A stretch of 64,000 nt of DNA from Phorcus lineatus (GCA_921293015.1 OV121082.1:20749748-20813747); one strand, 5' to 3'. Positions 37,059 through 49,302 are shown, numbered from the stretch's first letter. Numbers and translations: made by a program. Notes: a model not told the origin generated them from the letters alone.

Positions 37059-37663
37059 CATCTGCATACGTTTGTTCACATTCCACTGTATCGTAGTGCA
37101 AATATCAAGTAATTTGTGTTTTGTTTGGACGTCAATAAGATAACTTCGGCAAAGCTGACAATAAATCACCTATTGTTAATGTGTGAAATAGCCATTTCTC
37201 AACTTGTTTTGGAATCGTCTTATCTCTAACGCAGTAATTCGACAGATAAATAGACAGAAATGGTCATATTTTCGAAATTCCTATTTCCTAAAATTTCGAA
37301 TAAAATATTCCAGTTCTAATCTCTGACAAAAGGATCAGCACAATCACATTGACTTGGAAACAAATATTACTTGTATTTAAAGCTGTTGATCACTTCAAAT
37401 GGATTTAATAGTGAAAAATGAAAATGGGTATTTTTGGAATATCCACCCCTTGTTACTTTAATGACCTGCCAAAACTGCTGTGGTTAAGTGTTGGGTATGA
37501 TATACGATTGCGTTAAAGTACAATGGCTCTTCACTTCAATATTTAAAATTCAACATTATCCGTTTCTTTTTCGTAATGCTATGATGCCTCAAAGACATCC
37601 CAAATTACATGATATTTGCACTCGTATACGCAGGTATGTGAACAAACTTTTGGTATGCAGTTG
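37059..37663 (+). mobile_element. MITE family M1, copy 2 (605 bp, TA-flanked)
   Basis: The right end reads TTGCACTCGTATACG, then GTATGTGAACAAACTTTTGG and TATGCAGTTG. Its inverse matches the left end CATCTGCATACG, TTTGTTCAC and CGTAGTGCAAATATCA. TA flanks both sides (37057-37058 and 37664-37665). Internal blocks AATGTGTGAAATAGCCATT and AATGACCTGCCAAAACTGCT match copy 1 at 13.5-13.9 kb in reverse orientation. The 133-bp size difference reflects internal indels. No coding capacity; the 62-codon frame at the right end is incidental. Confidence 0.85.
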
Positions 37664-40600
37664 TATATGTATTTGACAATTTAATTAATCCGAAGAAAGT
37701 AACTAAAATTTGACATGATTTACTTGTTTGGGAAATGATTCTTTGTTATGGGAAATTGTGCATTAAAATAATGATGTTTAGCATTGCGTATCATAGGCTT
37801 TACGATCTCAAATTCTACACGCATTATTTCATCCTTTAATTACCAAACGAATCAGTTTTATTGTTTTATTCTGTGTTGTTTGTTTGACGATTAAAACTAA
37901 AATGTTCTTGTTAGTGTAATTGTCTACAGGAGAGATAATAAAAAGCAGTTTCCAATCTATACTATCTTCATCAATATCTACAAAAGGTTTTATGGACAGT
38001 CATGTAGATGCACGATTTCTTAATGAACCAAAATGTCTATGTTTATAGTCTATTTAGTTTTATTAGAAACTCAATTGGATAAGTATAGTGTTTCAAAGTA
38101 TCGCTAGCGATCATGGATTAACTGACATAAACCAGTCTGGTTCTGCAACTGCACATCAGAGGAATCCATAAGCAAGCACTGCCGAAAATATTATTGCTTA
38201 TTTCGCCTGAAGAACATGCCTAACTATTTTATGTCAAGAAATTGCGAGCAGGTTCCTAGTATGATAATACTTTATGAATCTAGTTTTATAGACGGTCGAT
38301 TGTAGTGTGCCTTAAAGGCGCGCTTGAATTGTTGTGAGGTTATTGTTAATAATCTATAAAATAAAAAAAACATTATCAACATTTTCCATTTCTTGATAAT
38401 GTTCTGTTGGAATAAAACTAATATTAAAGAGTACCTTTTCTTACGCTGCTAAATACTAAACTGCCTTCATAATAAAAAGGACGTTATACCTCGACTTATC
38501 TATTTAAGAAGGATATATTCAACTTTGTTGATATAAAAAGTTCAAATTTAAGGCAACAGAAATGTAAGCAATTATTTCTGTGTTTGCTAAAGAACAAGAA
38601 ATGAATGCTTAATTATTAGGCTTATTATTAATAGTCCTGGCATTGCTTACAAGACCTAAACGTTGTTTTAGGAACAACACTGCAGCAGAATTAGAATTGA
38701 AAGCAAATTTTGAATAGAAACATGTTCTTATTTCTAATGCTTTTTCTGAGCTGTTGTGTCTTAATTAAAAAAAGATAATGAAATGTCTTGTTCAGACTTT
38801 TGCCAAAGATTATTTCATTTTACACAAAACACTGGCCAGATTAGTATGATTATTTCAACACCATATATACTAAATCGTTACAAAATCAAAATCTTCTCGA
38901 AATATTTGTTTCCTTAAAGTTATTTGATGAGAGAGATTATTGATCAATCATCCATTGCCATTTGTTTGATAATTTAAAGCAGACATACCCGAATTAAATG
39001 GTTGCATTTTAATAACCATTTCGTAATGTTTGAAATTAATTTCTGGATTATCAATGTGCATCAATTTGAGGTCATTAATTTACAAAAATATCATCAAAGC
39101 TAGTATCCACCTTCAGGTAACCAAGCCACAAAGCTAATAAGCCTGAGACATAAACAATATTTTGTCTAAATCCAGTTAATTACGGAAACAATGCAAAATC
39201 TACTCAACATAACCAAACTGGAACTCTGAGTATAACAGTGGGTTTAGCAAGGTAGGTGAAATACCTCTTTTAGGGTTTGATGAAATTCATTTATTGAATT
39301 ATCGATATCAGGAATCTGACCTGTAAATGTTATTTTCTTTTAAAACGTTATCACAGTCATAGTTTAATAGTTTGTCTGGCATATATGAAATTGATTGACA
39401 AACTACAACTCAGCCCAAGAGATTTTTGTCATAAATTTATATTCTGTCACTTGGTATCAACATTTGTCTAGACTATGAAAATAGATTCACAAAATATCTA
39501 TAAAAAGTCCCAGGGGCATTTGAACCTGAAATGTTATTCTCCTGACAGCTTATGAGTTTGAGTTTTAGATTTTATTTACAAAAAGTTAAATCGAAATAAG
39601 ACCCTTCAGTCTTCAGCGTGAATCTTTAAAAAGGTTATCAATGTCAAGGTTAACACTGTTTATCCCGGCTTGAGGGATGTGTATTTACCAAAATATAAAT
39701 CTACACACGTCTTTCAAAAAGTTTTTAGGCAAGGCAATATAATCTATCGATGATAAATTTCTTTATCGTTTTAAGAAGTTTTGACGCCTGATCTAAAAAC
39801 ATCACTCTTTCATGACTGTTATTGAGCCCTCAAAGCCCTAGAACGTATTATATATGTACTTATAAAATAAATTGAGCAGGCAAATTATCAACCGAGTCTT
39901 CCATTTCATCACTTGTAGTTGATAAAAATATGAAGACGAATAAGCTTGTAATCAGCATACTTTATTGTCAGACAATATTTGTTAGGCATAAGGTAGTAGA
40001 GTTTGTATAAAAATGTAATCAATTATGGACAAAGGCATTTGAAATTAAATTAAATGACTTTTACGTATAGAATGAAACATTTTTGGGTTCTCCACATTAT
40101 AATGTTTCAGGAAATTTGTTATAGATTATACATATAAAGATGAATATCAAAACCTATTGACTCTTATCTATTGATCATTCTTATCAATTCTACCGTTTGA
40201 TATATTTGGATTGTGCTTTATTTTGTCATAGTTTGTGTCTAGTTCTTGTGTATTTATTTATCTGATGTATATGCTGGTGAGGCATTAACATCAGTAGAGT
40301 TTTGCTTGTTTGCCGAACCAGATTCTTTCTTGAATAAAAATATGTTTAAACCATATATTTGGATTTGGATTGCAAGAAACACAGTTCTTGTTAGGGACAA
40401 AAATATGCGAGTATGTTATTGGCAGTCAGTAAATTATAGTCAACTGAAATAAGACAATCAGCTGTAAGGATATCTGTGTGACCCATGATAAGGCAACTGA
40501 CATTTGAATTCCTTCAAAGATGATATGAGCAGACATCGTAAATTTGCATGCAACTAAGGATTTAAAGTTCAAATGAAATGTTCCCTGCACGTAAATATTT

Positions 40601-41449
40601 ACGAAGACAACAAGATAGAACAAGAACAAAGTGAAACAAAATATCTATTGTGTATCAGGTCAGCATTTGAAAAATGTTGACAATATCTGTGGGGTTACAT
40701 TGAGGACAGAGGTGAATTACATGTATATATTAACACCAGCGTAAGATAATATCATATTATAGCATATCCTTCATTGAAATGAACTTATTGCACTCTAATG
40801 GAAGGGAAGAACTAATCATCATTCAACATCATTTAGTAAATCCAAAAGAATCCTCTGCTAATCACCCGATGCCGAAGAAAATTACCAAATCATTTCAAAA
40901 GTAGTTGCTAAACTTGTCTATCTATCAAGTGAATGGTTTTGAATTTCAATCCTGAAATTAGGATATTGTCTTCACATCAAATCACGTTGCTAACGGATGA
41001 AATAATCGATATGGCTTAGGTGTATTCAATGGTTATTCATAGCTCATTGACAAAGTGTTAAATAGTTAGAGAACGCCATTTAATCATTCATCACTCTCCG
41101 TTTGCACGGATTTTGTCTTCAATGTCAGTAGTGACATTAGTCTGTTGAGTTCTTGAGAACTGCAATCAGAACTGACACTTACGTGTTCCGTTATTGTTTT
41201 CACACTGTTATATGTACTTTGTGTTGAAAAGAAATTAAACTCACGCCGCAAAAAGTGACACAAATTTTCCTTGGTAATCATCACCCCAAAACACTGACTC
41301 AGAAGATGAACACCATTATCAGTTGAACAACCCTTATTTAAGTTTAATGGTTAAATTATCAAAAAGATCAAACATCTCATTTTATCAGTTGAGGCACTTT
41401 CACAAATCTGCAAATCGTCATGACTCTATATCAGACATGGAGGGAATAC

Positions 41450-41640
41450 GTTGATGCATCTATCTCGCGTGAGAACATAGTAAAGATGTAAAATGGAAGG
41501 AAATTGAAATGCCTGTTTCCCGATTGTATCAGGACATCTTGTGATAAATCTTGGGTTTAAAAGCAGTGATTGAAAACAGCGCAAATGCAATGTTCTTACT
41601 TACACCCTCATTGCAAGGCTAAAAGGAGTTATTCCTGATA
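41450..41640 (+). repeat. Dispersed repeat R1, copy D (weak)
   Basis: GTAAAATGGAAGGAAATTG, then AAATGCCTG, GATTGTATCA and AAAAGCAGTGATTGAAAAC follow the order of R1 copies B and C, but with many changes. It is the oldest or least certain copy. Confidence 0.35.
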
Positions 41641-41925
41641 ACATAATATAAATCATAGCTAAGTTAGGAGGTATTAATGGCAATAAGTTCTTTTGTATCC
41701 ATTCTACTAGATTAAAGGAAGGGAATACATCATATAAAGGACTGAAATTGCATCATATCTCGCAAGGTTTGGTGAGGTTTGTGTCATAAACTTTTTTTTA
41801 AAGAGTGGTATTTTTTAGATTGGAAGGTGTTTTGTTTATAGGAAATCATTAATAATCATCATCTTTGATATGATATTGATTAGAAGATTTTTTATTAACT
41901 TTGAGGATTTATATATTGTCAAGTA

Positions 41926-41956
41926 TTTATATATATACATATATATATATATATTA
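41926..41956. repeat. AT-rich microsatellite
   Basis: Imperfect TATATA run interrupted by ACATAT. Confidence 0.85.
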
Positions 41957-43160
41957 ACAGATTGCCGTAGTGCCCAAATACATATGAGAAATTAGAGATC
42001 TTAAAATTTGCTAGCATGCTCAAAAAGATGTCTTTGAAATATAAACATAATGATATGAGATAAATATCTTAAGAAAAAATATGTATTTAATGGTATGCCA
42101 CAATAAGTCGAAGTCTCAAATCTTAAAACTAGAGTTGCTAACTTTCCTCTCGCTATGTGTAAATGTAATGTGCGTTTGAAGCCATTTGCCAAATTTAACC
42201 GTTCATTTCTACAGATAGTAAAAAAGTAAATGTTAAAAAAGCAAAAATAAAAGCATTTTTAAAAAGGACCAACAGAGAATAACTAAAGACAGTTAATAAC
42301 GAAAAGCAATATAAAAATGAGATGATTGTGATTGTTCTCAAGCCGTCTTCATTGTGCAAACCCAAAGCAGTGGTCTAATGAATTCTTCACATATTTCGGT
42401 TGATAAACAATGTGCAGGGAAAACAAACGTCATTGTGATCTTTTAATCACTGTTTGTCCCTACGATACATATACACTTGTTAATATTCTCTTTCGGAAAT
42501 TTAAATGCTAACAAAACATACACAAACAAACAATATTTTTCATAATGACCGCTGTTAAAAGTTAGATGCTCAATTGAATAAGTGTCAATCAACAAAGCAT
42601 TTACAAGTTTATCAAAGGCAATTGCTAATCGTTGAAACATTTCCCAGGTCAGAACCAAGTTCGTTAATCCCTGGTCTTTTTTTCACATGTTTGAAGCTAG
42701 CCTTACGTACTGACGGTAAGTTGGAGATAAAGCATACTGTATGTGACTGAGATGCTCATACGTAAGGATAGACACACACTTTTCACACTGAGAGAAGGAA
42801 AAGAGAAATAACGTCTTTTTGTCTGCACTGTTTAATTTTTTAGACTAAAGCTGTGTATGAAGATACTATGGGATCTCGTTGGAACTTTGGAGGTCACGAA
42901 CCGGACAGTTTATACCACCGAAGGGGTGTAGACAGATCGAGACGATCCTACCCTATAGACCTGACACACGATGGACGACGGGCACTGAGTTGAGCTACCG
43001 ACTCGTACTATATATGCTTTGTAGTGTGGGAGACTGTGCTCAACGCTGGACACGGACTAGCAAACAACTACAACAAATTAGCAGAGGTAGGATGGCAGTT
43101 TATCTGTCCAGATATACATACAGTAATACCTACATGTACATCAATAACTACGTCAAATGA

Positions 43161-44348
43161 ATGCACGGGAGATGCATGTCGAACGGCCTTGTTTGTTTGT
43201 TTACAAGCTGTAACACACTGTTACTCCGAGCAGGTGCCATTGAGAGTAACCCAGGCCCAGTCGAACAATCAGATTTGGAAAATATGTTTGATAAAATGAG
43301 AGAACAAATGCAAAAGGAATCCGAGCAAATCAAATCCTACATGGGCGGAAAATTTGAATCAATTGAGAGAGATTTGAAAACAATGAACAATAACAGGGAG
43401 AAAGTAAGTTCCGATATAAAAGAACTATTGACTGCAGTCAACACATTAAAGAAAAAGACAGAAATATTAGAATTAAAAACAGATGGATTGAAAGGTGATA
43501 TAAACAAACATGGACATGATCTTGGTGCGACTAACAATAAGGTTAAAGAAAACGAATACAGGATAACTGTCTTAGAGAGAACTGTTTCAGACCTAACAAC
43601 GGAGTTGGACAGAATGGAGGCGTACAGGAGACGGGAGAATATCAGGTTCTTTGGAATCCCAGAAGACGAGAATGAGGACACATATGTGAGTAAAGAAAAG
43701 ATACTCAATGTTCTAAATGAGGCTATACCATCCAAAACATGGGACGAAAGGGGCATTTTAAAGGCACACCGTGTAGGGCGAATGTCACCAGACAGTAATA
43801 ATGTTCGGGCAATCATTGTTAAATTCCTTCACCCTGATGACAAAGATTTGGTGTTTAAAAGGCGAGAGTGTCTAACTCGTGGGGATATACGAATTGCCGC
43901 TGATCTTACTGTGAGACAACGTGAGGCAGTCAGTGATGCCCGTCGTGAGGGTAAGGTTGCCTTTTTCAGGAGGGGGAGACTGATAGTCAGGGAGTCAAAC
44001 AGGTCCCAATATACATCCACACACAGAACGTCACAGCATTCTGGTGAGCAACGTGTTTCCTTTGTCCCTTCAGTGACTAATCAGAGATCGGATAGAAATG
44101 TGCCTATAAATGTTGATCTATCCTCACATGATCCAGGTGTGCTCTTCCAATTCGGATCTGGTCATGGGGGACCAGTACAAGACGTTAGGCCAAAGGACTA
44201 CGCCTCAGCTCTGAGTCTAGGATCGTGTAGTGGATCGGTTGTTAGGGACGCCCCGCAAGGGGCAGGTAACTCTAACCGTAACCTAGTTACTGGACACGAG
44301 ACCGTGAACAACCATGCGCCCAAATCTGACTCGATAAGGAGTGTTTGA
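43161..44348 (+). CDS. LINE ORF1 protein with N-terminal 2A-like motif, 395 aa
   Basis: ORF1 proteins of this type bind the LINE RNA and chaperone it in a ribonucleoprotein. A TGA directly precedes ATG 43161 in frame, so the start lies at 43161 or at M6. Residues 10-22 are hydrophobic (LVCLFTSCNTLLL), followed by GAIESNPGP at 25-33, a 2A-like ribosome-skipping motif. Residues about 35-155 are heptad-rich coiled coil. Residues about 158-236 form an L1-type RRM starting RRRENIRFFGIPE. Residues about 238-276 are the small C-terminal domain (IAADLTVRQREAVSDARREG, then KVAFFRRGRLIV). The tail to 395 is polar and probably disordered. The last residues (about SIRSV) may be junk from the deletion that joins this ORF to the endonuclease. 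The rest of the frame is intact, unlike ORF2. Confidence 0.88.
   Translation: MHGRCMSNGLVCLFTSCNTLLLRAGAIESNPGPVEQSDLENMFDKMREQMQKESEQIKSYMGGKFESIERDLKTMNNNREKVSSDIKELLTAVNTLKKKTEILELKTDGLKGDINKHGHDLGATNNKVKENEYRITVLERTVSDLTTELDRMEAYRRRENIRFFGIPEDENEDTYVSKEKILNVLNEAIPSKTWDERGILKAHRVGRMSPDSNNVRAIIVKFLHPDDKDLVFKRRECLTRGDIRIAADLTVRQREAVSDARREGKVAFFRRGRLIVRESNRSQYTSTHRTSQHSGEQRVSFVPSVTNQRSDRNVPINVDLSSHDPGVLFQFGSGHGGPVQDVRPKDYASALSLGSCSGSVVRDAPQGAGNSNRNLVTGHETVNNHAPKSDSIRSV
43233..43259 (+). other. 2A-like ribosome-skipping motif (GAIESNPGP)
   Basis: Codons 25-33 of ORF1 read G-A-I-E-S-N-P-G-P, followed by V rather than the usual P. The consensus is G-D-(V/I)-E-x-N-P-G-P followed by P. Everything fits except the aspartate at position 2 (alanine here) and the residue after the last proline. 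The preceding LLLRA is typical of 2A sequences. 2A motifs at ORF1 or ORF2 N-termini are known from trypanosome and invertebrate APE-type LINEs, and in some the segment doubles as a signal-like sequence. Whether this variant still skips cannot be judged from sequence alone. Confidence 0.75.
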
Positions 44349-45078
44349 ACTCAAAAGTCGGTATCAAAGTTGTGAAATTATACTATGTGGGGACTTTAAT
44401 GCCCGTTTGGGAAAGGAAAATGATTACATTGTTTTTGACGAATCAGATGATGCTAGACATATACCTAGTTATTATGAAGATGTATTCGATATACCAAGGG
44501 TTACCGCTGACGAGACATTGAATAACTATGGGCGTAATCTTGCAAAGCTGTGCATTAGTAATAACATACATGTTGTAAACGGTAGAGCAGGTAGCGACAA
44601 GACAACAGGAGGCTATACTTTTATATCACATATTGGAAAAAGTGTTATTGACTACTTCATTGTTTCTCCAAATTTATTCAAAAGTATCGTAGATTTCACT
44701 ATAGGTAACCAAACAGAATCTGATCACATACCCTTATCCCTATTATTAAAAGCAGAAGATTGTGTCACTGACATAAATAACCCCCATGGGGCCGCAGAAT
44801 TGTATAGATATATATGGAATGTATCAGCTATGGAGGTTTTTACGAAATCACTTAGTGATAATGTTGAGTTATATGGAAGTGGCATTGTAGAATACATAAG
44901 AGATGATAATATAAACCAAGCTGTGGGTGCGCTAAACGACTTAATTCTTAATTCTGCTCAGATAATGAAAAGGCGAGTATGTAATAGAGTAAGAAAACAA
45001 CCTGTTTGGTTTGATAGGGAGTGTCAGACGTCGAAAAGGAAAAAATATGTGAACCTCAGGAAGTTTAGATACACATGA
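44341..45078 (+). pseudogene. LINE ORF2 endonuclease, C-terminal part only
   Basis: APE-type endonuclease nicks the target DNA to prime reverse transcription. The visible motifs are the G-D-F-N box (CGDFNARLG, residues 16-24), IDYFIVSP (103-110) and the terminal SDH (127-129, in ESDHIPLSLL). The N-terminal half with its conserved asparagine and glutamate (QETH-type) boxes is missing: the frame begins only about 15 residues before GDFN, where it runs into the end of ORF1. After SDH, the linker to RT continues (RVRKQPVWFDRECQTSKRKK) until a frameshift near 45065. Catalysis is impossible without the N-terminal half. No real start codon is implied: 44341 is a GTG within deleted sequence. Confidence 0.85.
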
Positions 45079-47326
45079 TGATAATGATTTCAATGTTTGT
45101 CTAGACAGTAAGCAGACGTTTAGAACTGTTTGTCAACAGAAACAAAAAGAGTACAATGAAGCATCTATTGACAGTTTAATGAAAAATATAAATGAGCCTA
45201 ATCTCTTTTGGAAAACGGTTAACCGCATTTTGAATTCTCGCAAAACATCCAATCGTAAAAATAACATTTCAATCGATGTATGGAAGAAACATTTTTGTAA
45301 CCTGTTTAATGAGGGGAATGAAGATACGTCCTCTGATATTTTTGATGATGATAATGATGTCGATGAAATATCTAATATGATTTTAAACAGTGGCATAACT
45401 GAAACCGAAATTAGAGACGCTATAAACGGTCTGAAAAGGAATAAGTCCGCCGGTCTTGATAATTTAATTGCGGAATTCTTTATATATGGGATTGATGTTT
45501 TAATTCCAACTCTTCATAAGTTTTTTAATAAAATGTTCGACTCCGGCTGTTTACCGGATGAATGGTCTAAGGCTATCATTATACCATTACATAAAAGTGG
45601 ACCAGTAGATGATCCAAATAATTACAGAGGAATATCTCTTTTAAGTATATTCGGTAAAATATTTACGTCAATCATATGTAAAAGATTGAGAATGTGGACA
45701 GACATATTTGATAAGATTGCTGAATCGCAAGCTGGCTTTAGGCATGATTATTCCACGGTTGATAATATTTTTGTTTTAAATGCATTAATAGAGAAACAAA
45801 TATCAAGGAAAAGAGGTGAATTATAAGCTGCGTTCATAGATTTTAGAAAAGCTTTTGATACAGTAAGGCGTCCTAAGTTATGGAATCTATTTAACCGTAT
45901 TGGAATGAAAGGCAAGCTATGTAAGATTATACAAAATCTCTATAACAATGTAACTGCCTGTGTAAGAAACAATAGCATATATTCAGAATTCTTCAAATGT
46001 CCCATAGGTTTAAAACAAGGCTGCATAATGAGCCCTCTTATATTTTCAATTTATATTATTGAATTAGCTACCGGTATTGAATGTTCAGATTGCTATGGGA
46101 TACAACTTATGCCGGATCTTGTTCATATATATTTACTTTTATTTGCTGATGACATTGTGTTGTTTTCTAATGTGTGCAGGGATCTGCAAAAACAGCTGAA
46201 CATCCTCTCTTCATTTTCTATTGAATATTGACTTAAGGTCAATATGGCTAAATCAAATATAATGGTATTCAGAAAGGGAGGTGTTTTAAGTAAAAATGAA
46301 AAATGGAATTTTGATGGGGAAGAATTGAAAATTGTGAATACTTACAAGTAATTAGGTTTATATTTCACCCCTCAGTTATCATGGAAGTATGCAATCAACA
46401 AAAGAGCTATGGAAGGTAAACGAGCTTTGAATTGTAAACTCAATACGCTAAACATGAATTGCTTTACAAAAAGTCAAACATTTTTCAAAATCTTTTATTG
46501 TAAAATATTACCAACCCTAACGTATGGCTGTGAAATCTGGGGATATAAAAATTACGATGAACTAGAGAGATTTCAAATAATAGCTTGCAAGAGATATCTT
46601 AAACTAGCAATTAAAGCACCAAATTATGCTGTTCTTGGTGAATGTGGCCGTTTCCCAATATTTGTTAATACTATGGTCAGAGTTGTAAAATTTTGGCTCA
46701 AGATAAGCAGAATGCCTGACCATAGATATGCCAAGAAATCCTACAAAATGTCACTCCTGTATGACACAAATGGTAAAGTCAACTGGGTAACTAGAGTTAG
46801 GAAAATTTTGTGCTTAAACGGATTTATGTATGTTTGGGCAAATCAGGGGGTACAAAACGTAAATTTATTCATTAATGAATTCAGACAAAGGATAAAAGAT
46901 GTGTTTATATCAGATTGGTATACAACGATAGAGGAGATATCCAAACTTCAAATTTACAAAACTTTTAAACTCAGATTTGAAACCGAAGATTACATTAATT
47001 CACTTCAAATAAATAAATTTAGAAGTGCTTTGGCAAATTTCCGTTGTGGAGTCCTCCCACTTGAAATAGAAACTGGTAAGGATGAATGGCGTAGAACGTT
47101 TAAATAGAATATGCAGATTGTGTAGATCAGGAGAGATCGAAGATGAGTATCATTTTCTACTCCATTGTGAATCACTTTCACATATTAGAAAGCAATACAT
47201 TAATGTTGCAATAAGGTCAAAACACCACTTCATTGAATAAATGTCAGATAAAAATGAAGAATGCATTAGAAAAATTGCAATGGATATTTACCATGCTATG
47301 GAATTTCGAGAATCAGTTATAACATA
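45068..47326 (+). pseudogene. LINE ORF2 reverse transcriptase and C-terminal region, with stops
   Basis: This copies the element RNA at the nicked target. A single frame from 45068 to 47107 contains the RT blocks in order: NKSAGLDN, NNYRGISLLS, SQAGFRHDYSTVDNIF, FIDFRKAFDTV (motif A), GLKQGCIMSPLIFSIY (motif B), LLLFADDIVLFS (motif C, catalytic aspartates present) and the L-G-L-Y-F block. TAA at 45824, TGA at 46229 and TAA at 46349 interrupt it, each one base from a plausible sense codon. After a frameshift near 47095 the C-terminal knuckle RICRLCRSGEIEDEYHFLLH-C follows, then another TAA at 47238 and the natural end at 47324. Downstream of the RT core, GECGRFPIF, VVKFWLKI and ISKLQIYKTFKLRF match the same lineage as the minus-strand relic at 55 kb. 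Confidence 0.9.
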
Positions 47327-49228
47327 AACATCTTATATGTCTTGATGTATAGGCATGTGCATTATGTTTGTTAATATTTATGTATTCTATGTTGTTATAG
47401 GCCGATGGCCTAAATATCAACCGAAATAAACAACTTCGAGCATACGGTTACGTCCGATTAGACATTGTGACATAATAAGCTGATTTACACCCCTCTTTCC
47501 TTTCACATGAGAGTAAATCGTGAATATCAATGTTGGTCCATGTTGTTGACATGCAATTGAACATAATTAACAATTCAGCAACTTTTCATCTTATTATGAT
47601 GTGAATTATATTGTGAAATACGTTACAATTTGTTTCACAATAGCTTGTATCTGCTTCTCTTGCTGTTTTGTAGATAGGACTTACGTTGAAATAATTTTCA
47701 CATCATCGAGATTTTCACAAATCAACAAGGTCACTCTCATTGTAAGAATGTAATTTAGTTCAAGGGTCTCAAGATAATCACTGTGGTAGACGTTTTCCTG
47801 TTTCAGGAGGTATCGTTATGTAATTATAAACAGAAAGTTTTCGATCAAACAGAATGAGATACTCAGTAGTAAAAGGTTAATTGTACGATTGCACATTGTA
47901 AAAAGAGTTCAGTGAGTGAGAACACTCCGGCCCATCAAGATAAATGTTGTTTTTCGATCCATGATTTCTTTTACCGTGCAAATCGCAAAGTCAAAAAGCT
48001 AATTAAAGTTTTAATATGAAATCAGATAGGATTATTTTTGTAAATTGTCTAGTGATTTTCAGCCTTACACCGCTGAGGAACGATGATTTTCTGGTTGTAA
48101 ACCAAACATCATCAAATTGATTTTTTTTGGCGTTTACTTGAAGTTTAATTAAGCCAAACATATTTTAGTTGTGAACATGAAATGATTATTCATTAGAAGT
48201 CATGTCGTTTAATAAGCTATAGGTTGAGTGTCTTTACTGTCCTTTCCATAACATTTATGGACCTTGGCTAAAAGATTAGGAATAGCAACACATGGACATT
48301 GCTTTTTCAACTTTGAATATTGAATATATTATAAGAACATGTATAATAACAATGTATATTAAAAAGACCATGTTCGATTATTTCTCAAGCTTCTTTGCCA
48401 TTTAGTCTCAGTACGTTAATTGTAAGGAGTTTTCAAAACAATCTTGAGAAAACACACGATTAGTATCTGTAATGAGCTCCATATCTTGTTCGTAGAAGAA
48501 AAATAAAAATTCAAATCAATCTGAAATATTGTGAGTTGAATGATTTTGGTTATACATGTATATTATGATATCAGTCTGACCAAAAATGGTTGGTAATATT
48601 TCACTGGCTGTTCCCCATAACGTTTTCAAATGAAGATATTAGTGTCGACTGAAATATAGTAACTCTGTAATTTCAATCAATTCACACTAAACATTGTTAG
48701 TTACATACAGGTAAGGTCTTCAAAATCCACAAGCAAATTTAGTAATAACACTTAAAACATTTTGTATTCACCAGCCTCATGAAACTATATACTTCCAAAA
48801 GGATATTTTTTATGGAACCAAAATATCAGGTGTCTTAATTTATTCTAAGGAGTGAGATCTTATATTTTGAAGGCGCATAATGTTCCTTAGTACATACTTT
48901 CTATGTAACTACTTTATTCTCAAGACAGTTCTTATGTCTCATGTGTTACGATTGGTGTTGACATTATCACTTTTGAGGTGCATAGACAGGGGGGACATTA
49001 ATTTCGAGTTTTAACAAAACAAATAGCAATTACATTTTTGTTTTGAATTTGTCATTTGCTTTTTGTGTTAATCATGTTGTGGAAGTTTAAAGATATTTTC
49101 ATTTCTGGTTATATACAAATGATATAGCCTATTCGTATGTTAAAAGTTTAACAAAGTGACTCAACTCATGTTTATTAACTTTTTGCTCTACCTTTTATCA
49201 ACCATTTTGAGTATAGTATTTACCTAGA

Positions 49229-49233
49229 TATAT

Positions 49234-49301
<68 letters not shown>

Positions 49302-49302
49302 A
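49229..49302. repeat. (AT)n microsatellite with periodic AA interruptions
   Basis: Three AT runs separated by two TAAATA interruptions, ending CTAGAT. A minus-strand frame reading alternating I and Y through this block is an artefact of the repeat. Confidence 0.95.

Larger units (their letters stand above)
37664..42859. other. AT-rich DNA, no gene recognised
   Basis: Holds a weak R1 copy near 41.5 kb and an AT microsatellite near 41.93-41.96 kb, both listed. Frames of up to 71 codons (40246, 40426, 42443) lack motifs. Confidence 0.5.
42860..47434 (+). mobile_element. Decayed APE-type LINE with 2A-bearing ORF1
   Basis: In order: a GC-richer 5' leader (about 42860-43160), ORF1 (43161-44348), the C-terminal part of an apurinic-type endonuclease (44341-45078), reverse transcriptase and C-terminal region (45068-47326), and a short 3' UTR with GGCCGATGGCC (47400-47410) and AATAAA near the end. 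The RRM-type ORF1 resembles L1/Tx1-like elements, and the RT style matches LINEs common in molluscs and cnidarians. I leave the clade open. Damage: an internal deletion at the ORF1/endonuclease junction, frameshifts near 45065 and 47095, and stops at 45824, 46229, 46349 and 47238. The 5' boundary is set by composition only, and no target-site duplication was identified. Confidence 0.9.

Noticed and set aside
43337-43816. 159-codon minus-strand frame
   Set aside because: It is antisense to the LINE ORF1 coiled-coil region and has serine/leucine-rich shadow composition.
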